DNA of 64,000 nucleotides from Elephas maximus indicus (lineage: Eukaryota; Chordata; Mammalia; Proboscidea; Elephantidae), in the NCBI RefSeq assembly GCF_024166365.1, contig NC_064837.1:82083553-82147552 (forward strand). The letters are read 5' to 3'. Positions 49,548-61,025 of the stretch are shown piece by piece. A program made the translations under genes and the position numbers. The notes beneath the pieces were generated by a model. That model did no database searches, was not told where the DNA came from, and saw nothing but the letters and a program-made list of their open reading frames with translations. Position 1 is the stretch's first letter. Each line of letters starts with the position of its first letter.

Positions 49548-52153
49548 ATAGCTCTGGGGGAGTGGAATATCAAAATCTTGTTGGCATCTCATATAGAGTT
49601 TAAATTGTTTCTAGTTATCTTTTGGGAGAGTGATCCCTCAGCTTTGTATTTAAATCAATATACAGCTTTGTGGCTTTTTTTTCCTTAATGTAAGTGGTAG
49701 GTCCAGAACACCAGTTTCCACAGGAGATTTCTTTTTCTGGCTTCCCTTTATTTCAATTAATTCCCCTGAGTCTTTTATGAGTAAATTGATAAAAGTGTGG
49801 CTTTTGTTAGTGCACAATTGTAAACATAGTCATTCTTTGTTACGAAGAGTGGGTTGCTTTAACCTGAGACCTTTCCAAAAAGCCCTTCTCTTAGAGCATC
49901 ATTTTCATTTAAGTTAAAGTATTTAAGGAAAAAAAATCAGAAAACCTCTATTTGGTAACCAGAAAGGGCATTCTAATTGAATTTTCTATAATATCTAGGT
50001 TCTGTGATTTTTGTAGTCTATGTGATATTGGGAGGTATTCACAGATACATATACTTTCCTAATCTCCACATTGCTTTGAATCCTTCCCACGAAAAGCATT
50101 AGAATTAAATTTCTTATGCAAATAATGGAATGTTTTCTAATATTATAAATGCAATAATATCCAACATCTATTATTTGACTTTCGTTTATAGCATATGTCC
50201 TTAAAGGAGAAGGGAAATCAATAAATCCTGCATACGGTAAGTCACCTAGATCATAGGTAAAGTCAGTTCTACAAGTACAATAGTTATAACCATTGGCATC
50301 TGGATCATCATACATGCTCTGTGTAGATGCAGTATTCAAAGCTGTCTGATTATATAGAAAAAAATTATATAGGGACTGCCATAAACTGTAGCATTATAGG
50401 CTTTTTACTATATGTAACTATGATCATTCAGCAGATTTTGAAGAGTAAAAATAGCTTCTGTTTTGCAGGTTTTTAAGAAAGCAGCATATAGACTTGTCGC
50501 CTAGACACATGATTTTGGCAAAAATTATTTGACTGACACAAAGAGTTTCCCTTCCCACTGAGTTAGAGCAAAACTGGGATTAAAGAAATGGCAGTGCAGA
50601 TATACATATTTGATAAATAAACACTCATGATCACTCAGGTTCTCATCCTTTCAGTAGTCAAGGAGTAGAAGAAAAATTGCTACTATGCTTGTGTTCTGGT
50701 TTTGAGATTTACACAAATCAATACTTTGGAATTTTTCTTCAATATTTCTCTTGCTGTCACTCTCTCTCTTTTCCAGAGCAAAATGAAGATAGAAGGGACC
50801 ACTACCTATAAAATATTGGTTAAAAAAAGCCACTTGGAAATAGGAGCACTGTACTTTTTTTTTCAATAGTTATCATTTAAAACACACAAAAAAATTCTTA
50901 TAAGAAAATAGATGTGTTTATTGCAGTGAGTAGAGAGTGAGAAAAATGAAATTCAGGGAAAACTAATAAAATTCTTATATGCAGGAATAGATGAAATTAT
51001 TTTTATTCATGTGAAAAGCATACATTAATAACCCACGGAATGATTTTAAAATGAATAAGGAAAGCATTTTGCAAATGCATTTATTTAAATACCATATGAA
51101 ACCTGTAAATTAACTTTGACATTAAAGATAGATGAATGCTTGGATAGCACCTCAATATCTTCCTTCAAATAAAGAGAAAACTCTTTTGTGTCCTAGACAT
51201 CTATAGAAGGCCATCATCTACGGAACATAATGTATCCAGTCAGCAATTTAGGCTTATTCGTCTTTAGAGAGAAGTCTTATTTATGGATTTAAGAACAATG
51301 ACATTGAGTGCCAAAAACAATAAAGTTAGGATCATAAGTTTGTACTGACTACCACTTCTATACTAGTCTTTGAATAACAAAATGATTTTATTAAATTTCT
51401 TCTAGTTATTAAAACACCTAGTAATTAAAATCATCCTCATATTTATACTAAAAAGACAAAATTATTTATTGTGGTCGGCTCAAACAGGGAAAAAAATATT
51501 ATTTAAGAATTTACAAATTACCTGAATCCAAGACAAAGATCAAGTTAGAAAATAATTGATTTTGATTTGTTTTATTTTTCCTGTAGCTACAGTTTTTCTC
51601 CCAATTTGTTTAGAATTTTGAAATTACTAACTGTATCTTGAAGCTATTTCAAAATGTTAAGTTTAAATGATTATGAGAAGACTAATGATTTGGAACCAGA
51701 AAAACAGTAATTAAAGAAAATAAGTCAAAGGAACAATGGAGCAGTACTGCATTGGAACTAAAGAATTAATGGCATATATTGGAGAAATTCAAATGTAGTT
51801 AAGGAAAATATGTAACTACCAATATTTCTATATGTTTCATCAATTTTTTAAAAATTCATAAAATAAAAATTGTTGAACATACATTGTAAATTGACAATGG
51901 AAAAGCTGCCTAGATTTTTTAAGGCTCTTTTTTACAGTAATTTATTAAACACACACAGAAGATACATAGAGAATGCTTTGGTCGACCTACGCTATAATTT
52001 TAGGTATCATCTGCCTTGTTAAACTGCAGCAAATATTTACACTTGTTTACATTTCTGGATATCAGATATTTTTCCTGATGTAGCTTAAAAAATTGTTTTT
52101 TTCTGCTTTTGGAGTTGTTTCCTAATTTCAGTTTAATAGGTCTCGAAACTGAA
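49548..52153. other. AT-rich intergenic region upstream of OR pseudogene 2
   Basis: Mostly single-copy-looking, AT-rich DNA. The only longer open frame (50339-49995 on the minus strand, 114 codons) has no recognisable motif. Upstream OR exons or promoters cannot be identified by reading. Confidence 0.5.
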
Positions 52154-53087
52154 ATGAAGAACCAGTCAAGGGAGATAGAATTCATTCCCTTGGGACTCAC
52201 AGATGACCCACAGTTACAAATTGTGATTTTTACATTTCTCTTTCTCAACTACATTTTGAGTGTGATGGGGAACTTATCCATCATCCTCCTCACCCTACTG
52301 CATCCTCACCTCAAGACTCCAATGTATTTCTTCCTACAAAATTTCTCCTTCTTAGAAATTGATGACAATCTCTATTCCTAGATTCTTGACAACCATTGTG
52401 ACTAAAAACAAAATCATTTCCTACAATGGTTGTGCATCTCAATTATTCTTTTTTCTTTTGTTAGGAGTTACAGAGTTCTACCTTCTGGCTGCCGTGTCCT
52501 ATGACTGCTATGCAGCCATCTGCAAACCCCTGCATTACTCAATCATTATGAGAAGCAAAGTGTGCTACCAACTTCTACTCAGTTCACGGACAGCTGGCTT
52601 TCTGATTACCTTTCCACCGCTGGTCTTGGGACTAAAGCTGGAATTCTGTGCTTCCAAAGTAATTGATCATTTCATGTGTGACACTTCTCCTATCCTGCAG
52701 ATTTCTTGCACAGACACTCACTTCCTAGAAATGATTTCATTTGTTTCAGCAGTTATAACACTAGTGGTCACACTACTCTTAGTTATTCTTTCCTATACAT
52801 ATATAATCAAGACCATTCTAAAAATTCCCTCTGCTCGGAAAAGAACAAAAGCTTTTTCCACTTGTTCATCCCACATGATTGTAGTTTCCCTTACTTATGG
52901 TAGCTGTGTCTCCATTTACATGAAGCCATCAGCAAAAGAAAGGGTGACTTAATCCAAAGATGTAGCTGTTATCTATACCTCAGTTGCCCCTTTACTCAAT
53001 CCCTTCATTTATAGTCTTAGGATCAAGCAAATGAAACAAGCTTTCAAGGATACTCTCAAAAAAGTTTTCATTTTTTTCAAAAAATAA
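52154..53087 (+). pseudogene. Olfactory receptor pseudogene 2, OR6C-like (class II)
   Basis: Start ATG 52154: [22 protein letters not shown], with the N-glycosylation site NQS and the OR6C-type [12 protein letters not shown]1 [17 protein letters not shown], then a frame change at about 52358, where five bases are missing compared with the family; reading resumes at ATG 52359 (ISIPRFL). TM3 end [14 protein letters not shown] has Cys for the Arg of DRY (TGC at 52506, the expected product of C-to-T decay of CGC). TM5 region [17 protein letters not shown]6 [15 protein letters not shown] stop TAA at 52950 interrupts before TM7; coding similarity continues ([16 protein letters not shown]) to the stop at 53085-53087. 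About 311 codons, the normal OR length. Pseudogene. Confidence 0.94.
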
Positions 53088-54659
53088 GGAAAAAAACTAA
53101 AATCTTGACAGAAACAGTGAATATATTTTTTGTTCCTTTTTTCATGTTTACTTAATTTACCCTTTCAGTAAGTTAAATTTCTTATAGCATTTAAACAAGT
53201 CTTTCAGCACAATACACTTTCCTACTTTATCTTTAATAGTTCTTGCAGTGTTAATATTAAGAGTTCCATCTTCAAATTTTCACAAATTTTAACTTTGTTT
53301 TAATCCCAAAGACATGCAACTTCAGGGTTGTGAAAAAAATTAGTTAGGTATTAATTTTTCCTGTACAGATTTGCCTGGATAAGTGTAATTAGTTTACATG
53401 CATACCTTGCCTTATATACTACACTAGTTATAATTTTTGTCTTCTTTAGAATGATACAGCTTGCTATGGAGAGACAAACAAACAGTTATCAAACAGTATG
53501 ACTTCTCTTACAGTAAAGCTCTACACAAAATTGTGTTCTTATAGTAATGAAGGTTTAATTATTTCAGTGTATAAGAAATGCAGCTCAAAAAAGGGTAATT
53601 CTTATGACAGTTGTGATATATAGGAAAAAAAGAGTAAAATGGTGTTATAGGCATGTGTATAACAACATGCACAATGTTTGAGGCACTAGTCTCTAGTTCA
53701 AGTGTCACTAGCTTGATAATGGGAATGTAGGCTTTTAAGCCAGTCAGCCAGATATAAACCCAGGATAACATGTGAACCTGGTCAAATTTTAAAACTCTGT
53801 TGCTAAGTTTCTCCATTTATGAAATAGATGCAATAATAGTTCTTACTTGTTTATTTTGAGAATGCAATGAGGCAGTATGCATAAAGCAATTTTAGATTAG
53901 AACCTGGCCCACAGTGAGTTATCAACAAGGGTTAGCTCCCCTTGGAGGGAAAGCTTGCCTCACTAGGGGTAGTATGTAACAAGGGAAGAAAAAGAGGCAA
54001 CATCAAATCATAAAAAGCTTTTATGACCTAAAATGTATTACGACTTAATCTAATTGGTCTATAGACCTGAAAATTTAGTGTGACTACATTACCGAGATAA
54101 AAATTCCATGTGTCTGTACCTAAAATAACTTTTTAAATCACATGGAATAGTCTAGAAACATGGACTGTAAATGATTCTGAGGCTGATTTTTCACAATGTG
54201 ATCAGATTTTTATATTATAAAGATTGATCTGTTAAATGTACTGAGAATGTTTTTTTTAGATATTTGGGGTTAGAAGACAGGGGAGAGGATCAACACTTTA
54301 AGCTAAATGAGATATTTTAAAGGTCAAAAACACAATAGTGACAGTGGATTGCAAGCTCAGGGAGCAGACTCCAGAGATGTTTAGGGGAATGAACTGAGGT
54401 TAAACTGTTGAACATTTTCATGTCCGGGATTAACGAAAGAAAGTTATTTTAAAAAAAGGAGAAAGAAAAGACTCTTCTTGGGCTCTCCCTGCTGTCCACT
54501 CTGTGCACAAGCACCGAAATGTCTAATGTCTTTTTTTAGAAAAGAAGTTTTCTTAATATCAGTCAGATCAAAAAAATCACCTATAAAACATATGGGGTTC
54601 TATATTGGATATAATTTTTCATCAGAGACATATAAGTGAAGAATTTACTGAGGTGATTG
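53088..54659. other. Intergenic region downstream of OR pseudogene 2
   Basis: No gene or repeat family recognised in 1.5 kb. Composition is AT-rich and apparently single copy. Confidence 0.5.
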
Positions 54660-54664
54660 ATGGC

Positions 54665-55187
54665 TGTTGTGGATTAAATTGCACCCCTCCACCCAAAATG
54701 TGTGTCAACTTGGCTAGGCCATGATTGTCAGTAGCATATGATTGCCCACCATTTTGTCATCTGATGTGATTTTCCTATGTGTAGTAAATCCTGCCACTAT
54801 AAAGTTGATGAGGCAGGATTAGAAGCAGTTACATAAATGAGGTAGGCTCAATCTACAGGATTAGATAGTATGTTGAGTCAATCTCTTTGGAAACATAAAA
54901 AAGAGAAGCAAGCAGAGAGACAGGGGGACCTCATACCACCAAGAAAAACCACCAAGAACATAGCACATCCTTTGGACCTGGGGTCCCTAAACTGAGAAGC
55001 TCCTCGACCAGGGGAAAATTGATGACAAAGACCTTCCTGCAGAGCCAGCAGAGAAAAAAAGCCTCCCCTGAAGCTGGCATCCTGAATTAGGACTTCTAGA
55101 CCCCTAGACTGTGAGAGAATAAATTTCTCTTTTTTAAGCCATCCACATGTGGTATTTCTGTTATAGCAGTGCTAGATAACTAAGACA
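54665..55187 (+). mobile_element. Solo LTR (MaLR/ERVL-like) with perfect 5-bp target duplication
   Basis: 523 bases from TGTTGTGGATTAAATTG to CTAAGACA, flanked by ATGGC at 54660-54664 and 55188-55192. Near its 3' end AATAAATTTCTCTTTTTTAAGCC provides the polyadenylation-like signal. No internal retroviral genes. Confidence 0.9.
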
Positions 55188-55192
55188 ATGGC

Positions 55193-55667
55193 ATATCTAT
55201 TATTTATGTGGCCTTGAATAGAAATCATTTAATTTTAATTTATGTTCAAATTTGTTTTACAATCTTTCAAAGCAATAATTTTTAGTCATCTACTTTTCCT
55301 TGGCAGAAAGAAAAGTGTTAGTTCATGTGATTATATTCATGGACCTGAGAACTTTCACTCATGCAGTTTGTTTTTTCAATATACTTTTTTAAAATTACTG
55401 GATCCTTATCAGATAAATGATGGTCAAATATTTTTTCCATTCTATCGATTACATTTTCATTTTCTTGGTAGTGTCACTTAATGCACAAAAACTTTTCATG
55501 AAATGGAGAAAAGAATACTTGCTTTTAATGTACAAATATGTAATTTGTATGATAATTTTTTTACAAAGAATGAGCAGGATCAAGATACACTGAACATTAT
55601 TGAAATTAAGACATTATTCATCTGAATTACTTGGTTTTACATTAAGATGCTAACTGTAATCCACAAG
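55193..55667. other. AT-rich sequence, nothing recognised
   Basis: No nameable repeat or gene. Confidence 0.45.
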
Positions 55668-55806
55668 AAATCATTAAGAAACTAACTTGAAACATGCTGT
55701 AAAAGATACAATAAATAAATTTAAGGGTAAACTAAAGAAATCATTAAGAAAATAACTTGAAACATATGCTGTAAAAGATACAATAAATAAATTTAAGGGT
55801 ACACTA
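55668..55806 (+). repeat. Two-copy tandem duplication, ~70-bp unit
   Basis: AAATCATTAAGAAA.TAACTTGAAACAT..GCTGTAAAAGATAC and AATAAATAAATTTAAGGGTA occur in adjacent copies (about 55668-55736 and 55737-55806) with only a few differences. Confidence 0.85.
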
Positions 55807-56164
55807 GAACGTACCAATTTAACACAAAAGAAGCCAGCAATCCAGGAATAGACTAATAAAAAAGACATAAGTATATTAAAAAAGGAAGACATAAGTCCTA
55901 CTTTATCAGTAATTAAACTTAAACAGTGAAACAACTCAATTGAAAGGCAGAGATTGGAAACAGTCTAAAAAGAGAACATAACGCAAATATATGTCTGTCT
56001 ATTACAGGCACTCTTTAAATTAAAAGACACAAATAGATTGAAAATAGGATTTAAAAGATAGGCCATGTATTCCGGACTGAAAGTGTCTCCGAAATATATA
56101 TATATTGAAGTGCTAAAAATTGTACCTGGAAGTCGTGACCTTGTTTGGGAAAATAGCGCTATTC

Positions 56165-56265
56165 TTTGAAGACAAAAGAAAAACCTTTGCCATCCTGATG
56201 ATTATAACTCATAGTGACCATATAGGACAGAGTAGAACCACCCCATAGGGTTTCCAAAGAGCAGC
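56165..56265 (-). mobile_element. SINE fragment (tail and body)
   Basis: Antisense: AACCTTTGCCATCCTGATGATT, TAACTCATAGTGACCATATAGGACAGAGTAGAACC, CCCATAGGGTTTCC. The tRNA-like head is missing. Confidence 0.75.
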
Positions 56266-56447
56266 TGATGATATTGTCACTTAAGCCATACCAGAGTAGG
56301 ATAGGTCCTATTGCATTCTGAGTGGTATCTTAAAAGGAGAAAACAGACAGGGAGATGGAAAGAAACACACAGAGTAAGACAGATGCCAGGTGATAAGGGA
56401 GGCAGACACATCTATAAGCATCCATAAGCATGCCAAGAGTAGCAAAG

Positions 56448-56651
56448 GGCTACAAGAAGCTACAAGGAGCCCTGACGGTGCAATAGCTAATAGCTCAGCT
56501 CCTAACCAAAAGGTCAGCAGTTGGAATCCACCAGCCACTCTTTGAAAACCCCATGAGAAAGTTCCGCTCTATCCCATAGGGTTGCTATGAGTTGGAATTG
56601 ACCCAATGGCAACAGTTTTTTTTTTTTTTTTTTTTTTGGCTGCAAGAAGCT
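56448..56651 (+). mobile_element. tRNA-derived SINE with 14-bp target duplication
   Basis: SINE 56462-56637 (ACAAGGAGCCCTGACGGTGC ... GGCAACAG, then a T-run of about 20). GGCTACAAGAAGCT (56448-56461) and GGCTGCAAGAAGCT (56638-56651) flank it, 13 of 14 identical. Confidence 0.92.
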
Positions 56652-57430
56652 GAGACAGGAAGGACCTTTTCCTAGAACAAACAGAGAGAGAGCTCATAGA
56701 CCCATTAATGAATTTGGGCCTCTAGCCTTCAGAACTGAGACAATAAACTCTGTTCTTCGAAGCCATTTACTTTGTAGTATTTTGTTATGGCAGCACTAGG
56801 AATCTAACATACCATGTGAGCAGTAGCCAAAAAAAAAAAAAAAAAAAGAGCTGGGTCGCCTATAATAATACTCAACATATTAGACTTTAAGACAAAAAAG
56901 TTACAGGATACAAATAATATTTTATAATATTAAAGTGTCTATTGGGCAGAATAAACAATTATAAACATGTATTCACCTAACATTTCACAATAATAGAGAC
57001 TTCAATAACTTATTTTCAATAATGGATATAAAACTAGGCAGTATACATGGGACATATTCCAGAGTGACCATATACCAGACTATAAAACAAACAAACAAAC
57101 CTAAATAATACAAAATATGTTCTTTGACCAAAATACAATTAAATTAGAAGTCAACAAGAGAAGAAAATATAAGAAAATCACAAATATATGTAAATTAAAC
57201 AGTACACTCCTAAATAACAAATGAGCCAAAGAATAAATCACAAGGAGAGTTTAAAAATAATATTTTTAGATAAAAGGAAGTGAAAAACAGCATGCTGAAA
57301 CATATGGATTGCAGCTTTAGAATCATTTATGGAGAAATTAATAGCTCCAAGTGCCTATGTTAAAAAGGAAGACAGATCTCAAATCAATAAACAAATGTTT
57401 TACCTTTGGAAACAAGAAAAAGAAGAGTAA

Positions 57431-58539
57431 AATGGCACAAAACAAACAAAAGAGAGTACATATTATATGATTTTATTCATATGAAATTCTAGTAAATGAA
57501 AACTAATTGTAGATCCATTGTTGCCTGTATAAACACAGATGTAGGTGTTAATATTGATGTAGATATATATAAATATTTGACTTAATAACTATATATATAT
57601 TTTGTGAAACCAAGAAGTTCACTAATGAGAGGACAGTACAAGATTTTCAAATCTTTGATTAAAATATATTTATTGAGTATAAATTATGTCACCTTTACCA
57701 GGCACTAGAGATATAAATATAAAACAACCAAGGCCTGTTTCTTCCAAGTTAGGTAGTAATTTAAAGGAAACAGATTTATGTACAAATAATTTCAGTAGAG
57801 TAAGCTAAGAGGACAAAGTTTTGGGAGAGCAAAGAGGAGACAGCACCTAATCTTGGCTTTACACAAAGGGAAGATTTCAAGGATTTTATTAAATTTAGAC
57901 CAAACCTTAAAGAAAAGTATGCATGTATATGTGTGTGTATTTGTGTGTATGTGTGCACGTCTGAAAACGCCTAGTGTTTACAGGAATAAATGAAAGATTT
58001 GATGATATTAGTGCAAATGTTGCACAGGGCCTAGGTTCTGGATTGCACAGGGTTAGTTTAAGAACAACAAAAAGGAGAAAACTGATCTCCCAGCACTTGT
58101 CCAAAATAATTTTCTACAATAATGGAAATGTTCTATAATCTGTGCTGCCTGATACATTAGCCACTAGACACATGTGGCTACTGATCATTTTAGATACGGC
58201 TAGTGTGACTAAGGAACTGAATTGCTATTTATTTCATTCATATTTAAATTTAAATAACCACAAAAGTAACTTACTCCTGAGCAAGGCTGATACTTGGTTA
58301 TTAGTTCAAATTCAAATAATATTACTGCTTTAAAGATGAAGCACAGGACATTCTGGAAACATGTAAGAGTTTGAGAGAATCAGAGAAAACTTCTCCAAGA
58401 GAGTGCAATTAAAGTACAAATGAATTGAGGTACCAGAGAAACCACCTCTAGCAGACAGAAGAACACATGTGAATGTCCTGAAGGAGAAGAGAGAGTGTCA
58501 GATTGTTAAAGAAACAAACAACGAAGAACGAGTATCTCA
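57431..58539. other. Intergenic sequence with a short GT-rich stretch
   Basis: Imperfect (TG)n/(TATG)n at 57917-57957. Nothing else recognised. Confidence 0.5.
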
Positions 58540-59767
58540 AAATGACAAAAGCGAGGGACATGCTCATCGATAGGTAGACTTAACATTGTGAAAATGTCAA
58601 TTCTACCCAAAGCAATCCACAAATACAAAGCAATTCTCTTCCAAATACCAACAGCATTCTTCAAAGAGATGGAAAAACTAATCATTAACTTTATGTGGAA
58701 ATGAAAGATGCCCCACATAAGTAAAGTACTATTGAAGAAGAAGAATTCACTAGGAAGACTCACATTACCTGGCCTCAGAATCTACTGTATGGCTACAGTA
58801 GTCAAAACAGCCTGGTACTGGTACAATGACAGCTACATTGACCAGTGGAACAGTTGAGAACCCAGGTGTAAATCCATCCACCTACAATCATCTGATCTTG
58901 GAAAAGGGCCCAAAGTTCATCAAATGTGGAAAAGACAGTCTTTTTAACAAATTCTGCTGGCAAAACTTGATGTCCCTCTGCACAAAAATGAAACAGGGCC
59001 CATACCTCACACCACACACAAAAACTAATTAAAAATGGATCAAACACCTAAATATAAAATCAAAAACCATAAAGGTCATAGGAGAAAAAATAGGATAACT
59101 GCTAGAGGCCCTAATACATGTCATTAACAGGATACAAACCGTAACTAACAAGACACAAACTCTAGAATATAAGTTATATCACTGGAATCGTCTAAAAATT
59201 AAACACTCATGCTCACCAAAAAACTTCACCAAAAGAGTAAAAAAAGAACTTAGACTTGGAAAAATCTCTGCCTATGACAAATTCAACAGAAAATCTACAG
59301 GAAAATCCAATACCTCTACAACAAAAAGACAAATAATCCAATTAAAAAATCGGCAAAGGAAATTAACAGACACTTCACCAAAGAAGGCACTCAAGTGACT
59401 AACAGACACATGAGGAAATGACCGTGATCACCAGCCAATAGAGAACTGGAAATTGATACTACAATGAGATACCATTTCACCCCAACATTACTGGCGTAAA
59501 TAAAAAAAAAAAACAAAGAAAAGAAAAAATAACATGTGTTGAAGAATTTATGGGGAGACTGGAACTCTTATGCACTACTGGTGGGAATGCCAAATGGTAC
59601 GACCATTTTGGAAAACGATATGGCACTTCTTTGGAAAGCTAGAAAGAGAATACCATAAGATCCAGCAATCCCACCCCTAGGAATATATCTTAGAGAAATA
59701 AGAGCTGTCACATGAATAGACAAATGCATACCCATGTTCATTGCAGCATTTTTCACAATAGCAAAAA
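58540..59767 (+). mobile_element. L1 fragment, copy E (late ORF2 region only)
   Basis: Sense-strand ORF2 sequence from the region after the RT domain: [14 protein letters not shown] (about 58580), VNPSTYNHLILEKGPK...FIKCGKDSLFNKFCWQN (58870-58970, counterpart of 4100-4190 in copy A), then the C-terminal Trp/Cys region near 59580-59640. It stops abruptly at 59767 without a 3'UTR, where unit B begins. Divergence is like that of copy D, older than A-C. Confidence 0.88.
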
Positions 59768-60282
59768 GTTTGCTCGTAAAAGACTCGAGGGGGTTAAATG
59801 AAATAAAAGGAAAAAAGAAAATCTGTGGAGACTGGTGTTCCTGTCTACCAATTACGTACAAAAAAAAAAAAGGAGAGAGAATTGTCAATTCCTTTAAGTA
59901 CAAAACTGAGGGGACTTTCTCCCAAAAGATAACCAGAAATGATTTAAACTCTATATAAGATGTCAACAGCATTCTGCTATTCCACTCCCATGGGGTCATA
60001 TTGTTTAGAAATTTATCTATGTCTGTATCTGAATTGTAATAAGAGAATTGTCCTTCACAGTTGCTCAGTAACTGGCTGCTCATCACTTGGACCCTATGTT
60101 AAATACATTTTGAGATGGTGATATTTTAAGTTGCGTGGTGGTATGCAATCTACTCTCAACTCCCATGGGGCTGTTGAGGTCAGATGTTTAACTCGAAAAG
60201 GAACTTTTGTCTTCATTAGGCAATAAATTAAGATTCTGTTACCTTGGTTGTTTCCCATCCCAATACTTGAGAAAAAAATATG
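59768..60282 (+). repeat. Unit B: second copy of the unit at 6811-7186, with a ~165-bp insertion
   Basis: Collinear with 6811-7186 apart from the extra block at 59997-60159. Like unit A it ends at an antisense RTE (TACTTGAGAAAAAAATAT|GTTGTTGTTG). The insertion is bracketed by ACTCCCATGGGG at 59985-59996 and 60160-60171. Confidence 0.7.
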
Positions 60283-61025
60283 TTGTTGTTGTTAGCTGCC
60301 ATCGTCACTATGAGTCAGAATTGACTCGATGGCAATGTTTTTTTTTTTTTTTTTTTAATAGTAATACCATGTAAACAGGGTGAGAAGCTGCCTGGTCCTG
60401 TGCCATCCTCACAATCATTGCCATGTTTGAGCTCATTGTTGTAGTCACTGTGTCAATCCATGTCGTTGAGGGTCTTACTCTTTTTCACTGACCCTTTATT
60501 TTATCAAGCATAATGTCCTTCACCAGGGACTGATCTCTCCTGATAACATATCCAAAGCACGTGAAAGAAAGTCTCGGCACCCTTGCTTCGAAAAAGTGTT
60601 CTGGCTGTACTTCTTTCAAGATAGATTTGTTCATTCTTCTGGCAGTCACTGGCATATTCAATATTCTTCACCAACACCTAATTCATTGTCCAGCTTTCAC
60701 ATTCATATGAGGTCATTGAAAATACCATAGCTTCGGTAAGGCACACCTTGGTCTTCAAAGTGACATTTTTGCTTCTTAACACTTTAAGGAGGTCTTTTGT
60801 AGCAGATTTGCCCAGAGCAATACTGTTAAACATATAATCTGTGATATTTCATTCTGAGATCATATTGTTTAGAAATTTAACTATGTCTATATTTGAATCC
60901 TAATAAGAGAATTGTCCTTCACAGTTGCTCAGTAACTGGCTGCTCATCACTCGGACTCTATGTTAACTCAATTTTGAGATGGTGATATTTAAGTTACATG
61001 GTGGTGTGCAATTTACTTCCAAATA
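59997..61025 (+). repeat. ~160-bp direct repeat, two copies (59997-60159 and 60866-61025)
   Basis: Both copies share TCATATTGTTTAGAAATTTA, ACAGTTGCTCAGTAACTGGC, TGCTCATCACT.GGAC and TTTTGAGATGGTGATAT in order. The first is flanked by a 12-bp duplication; the second directly follows the broken end of the RTE fragment. Family unknown. Confidence 0.85.
60283..60834 (-). mobile_element. RTE 3' fragment, truncated, with an embedded SINE tail
   Basis: Collinear with 7187-7700 of the long RTE (CTGCCTGGTCCTGTGCCATCC, AAGCATAATGTCCTTCACC, AGCAGATTTGCCCAGAGC). At 60305-60357 the expected RTE sequence is replaced by an oppositely oriented SINE tail (TATGAGTCAGAATTGACTCG plus a T-run of ~22). Ends abruptly at 60834. 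Confidence 0.82.

Larger units (their letters stand above)
56066..56818 (+). mobile_element. LTR (MLT/MST-like) inserted in the ancient L1, holding two SINEs
   Basis: Begins TGTATTCCGGACTGAAAGTGTCTCC and ends with GACAATAAACTCTGTTC ... TTTTGTTATGGCAGCACTAGG, typical MaLR LTR ends. After subtracting the SINE pieces at about 56165-56265 and 56462-56637 it is about 460 bases. No clean target duplication found. Confidence 0.75.
55865..57430 (+). mobile_element. Ancient L1 fragment (ORF2 N-terminal part), split by an LTR
   Basis: Left part (55865-56065) has CCTACTTTATCAGTAATTA and CAATTGAAAGGCAGAGATTGG, the L1 endonuclease start; right part (56830-57430) has GACTTTAAGACAAAAAA, ATAAACATGTATTCACCTAAC and, further on, AACAGTACACTCCTAAATAAC and CAAGTGCCTATGTTAAAAAGG, from the endonuclease to the start of the RT region. 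The two parts are collinear once the LTR is removed. Confidence 0.82.

Noticed and set aside
49995-50339. 114-codon minus-strand open frame (starts MNTASTQSMYDD) in apparently single-copy DNA
   Set aside because: No recognisable domain, no splice or promoter context, and a length that AT-rich random sequence can give. Not enough to call a gene.
59568-60086. 172-codon minus-strand open frame
   Set aside because: It is antisense to the L1 copy E C-terminal region and runs across the junction into unit B; no protein similarity in that frame.
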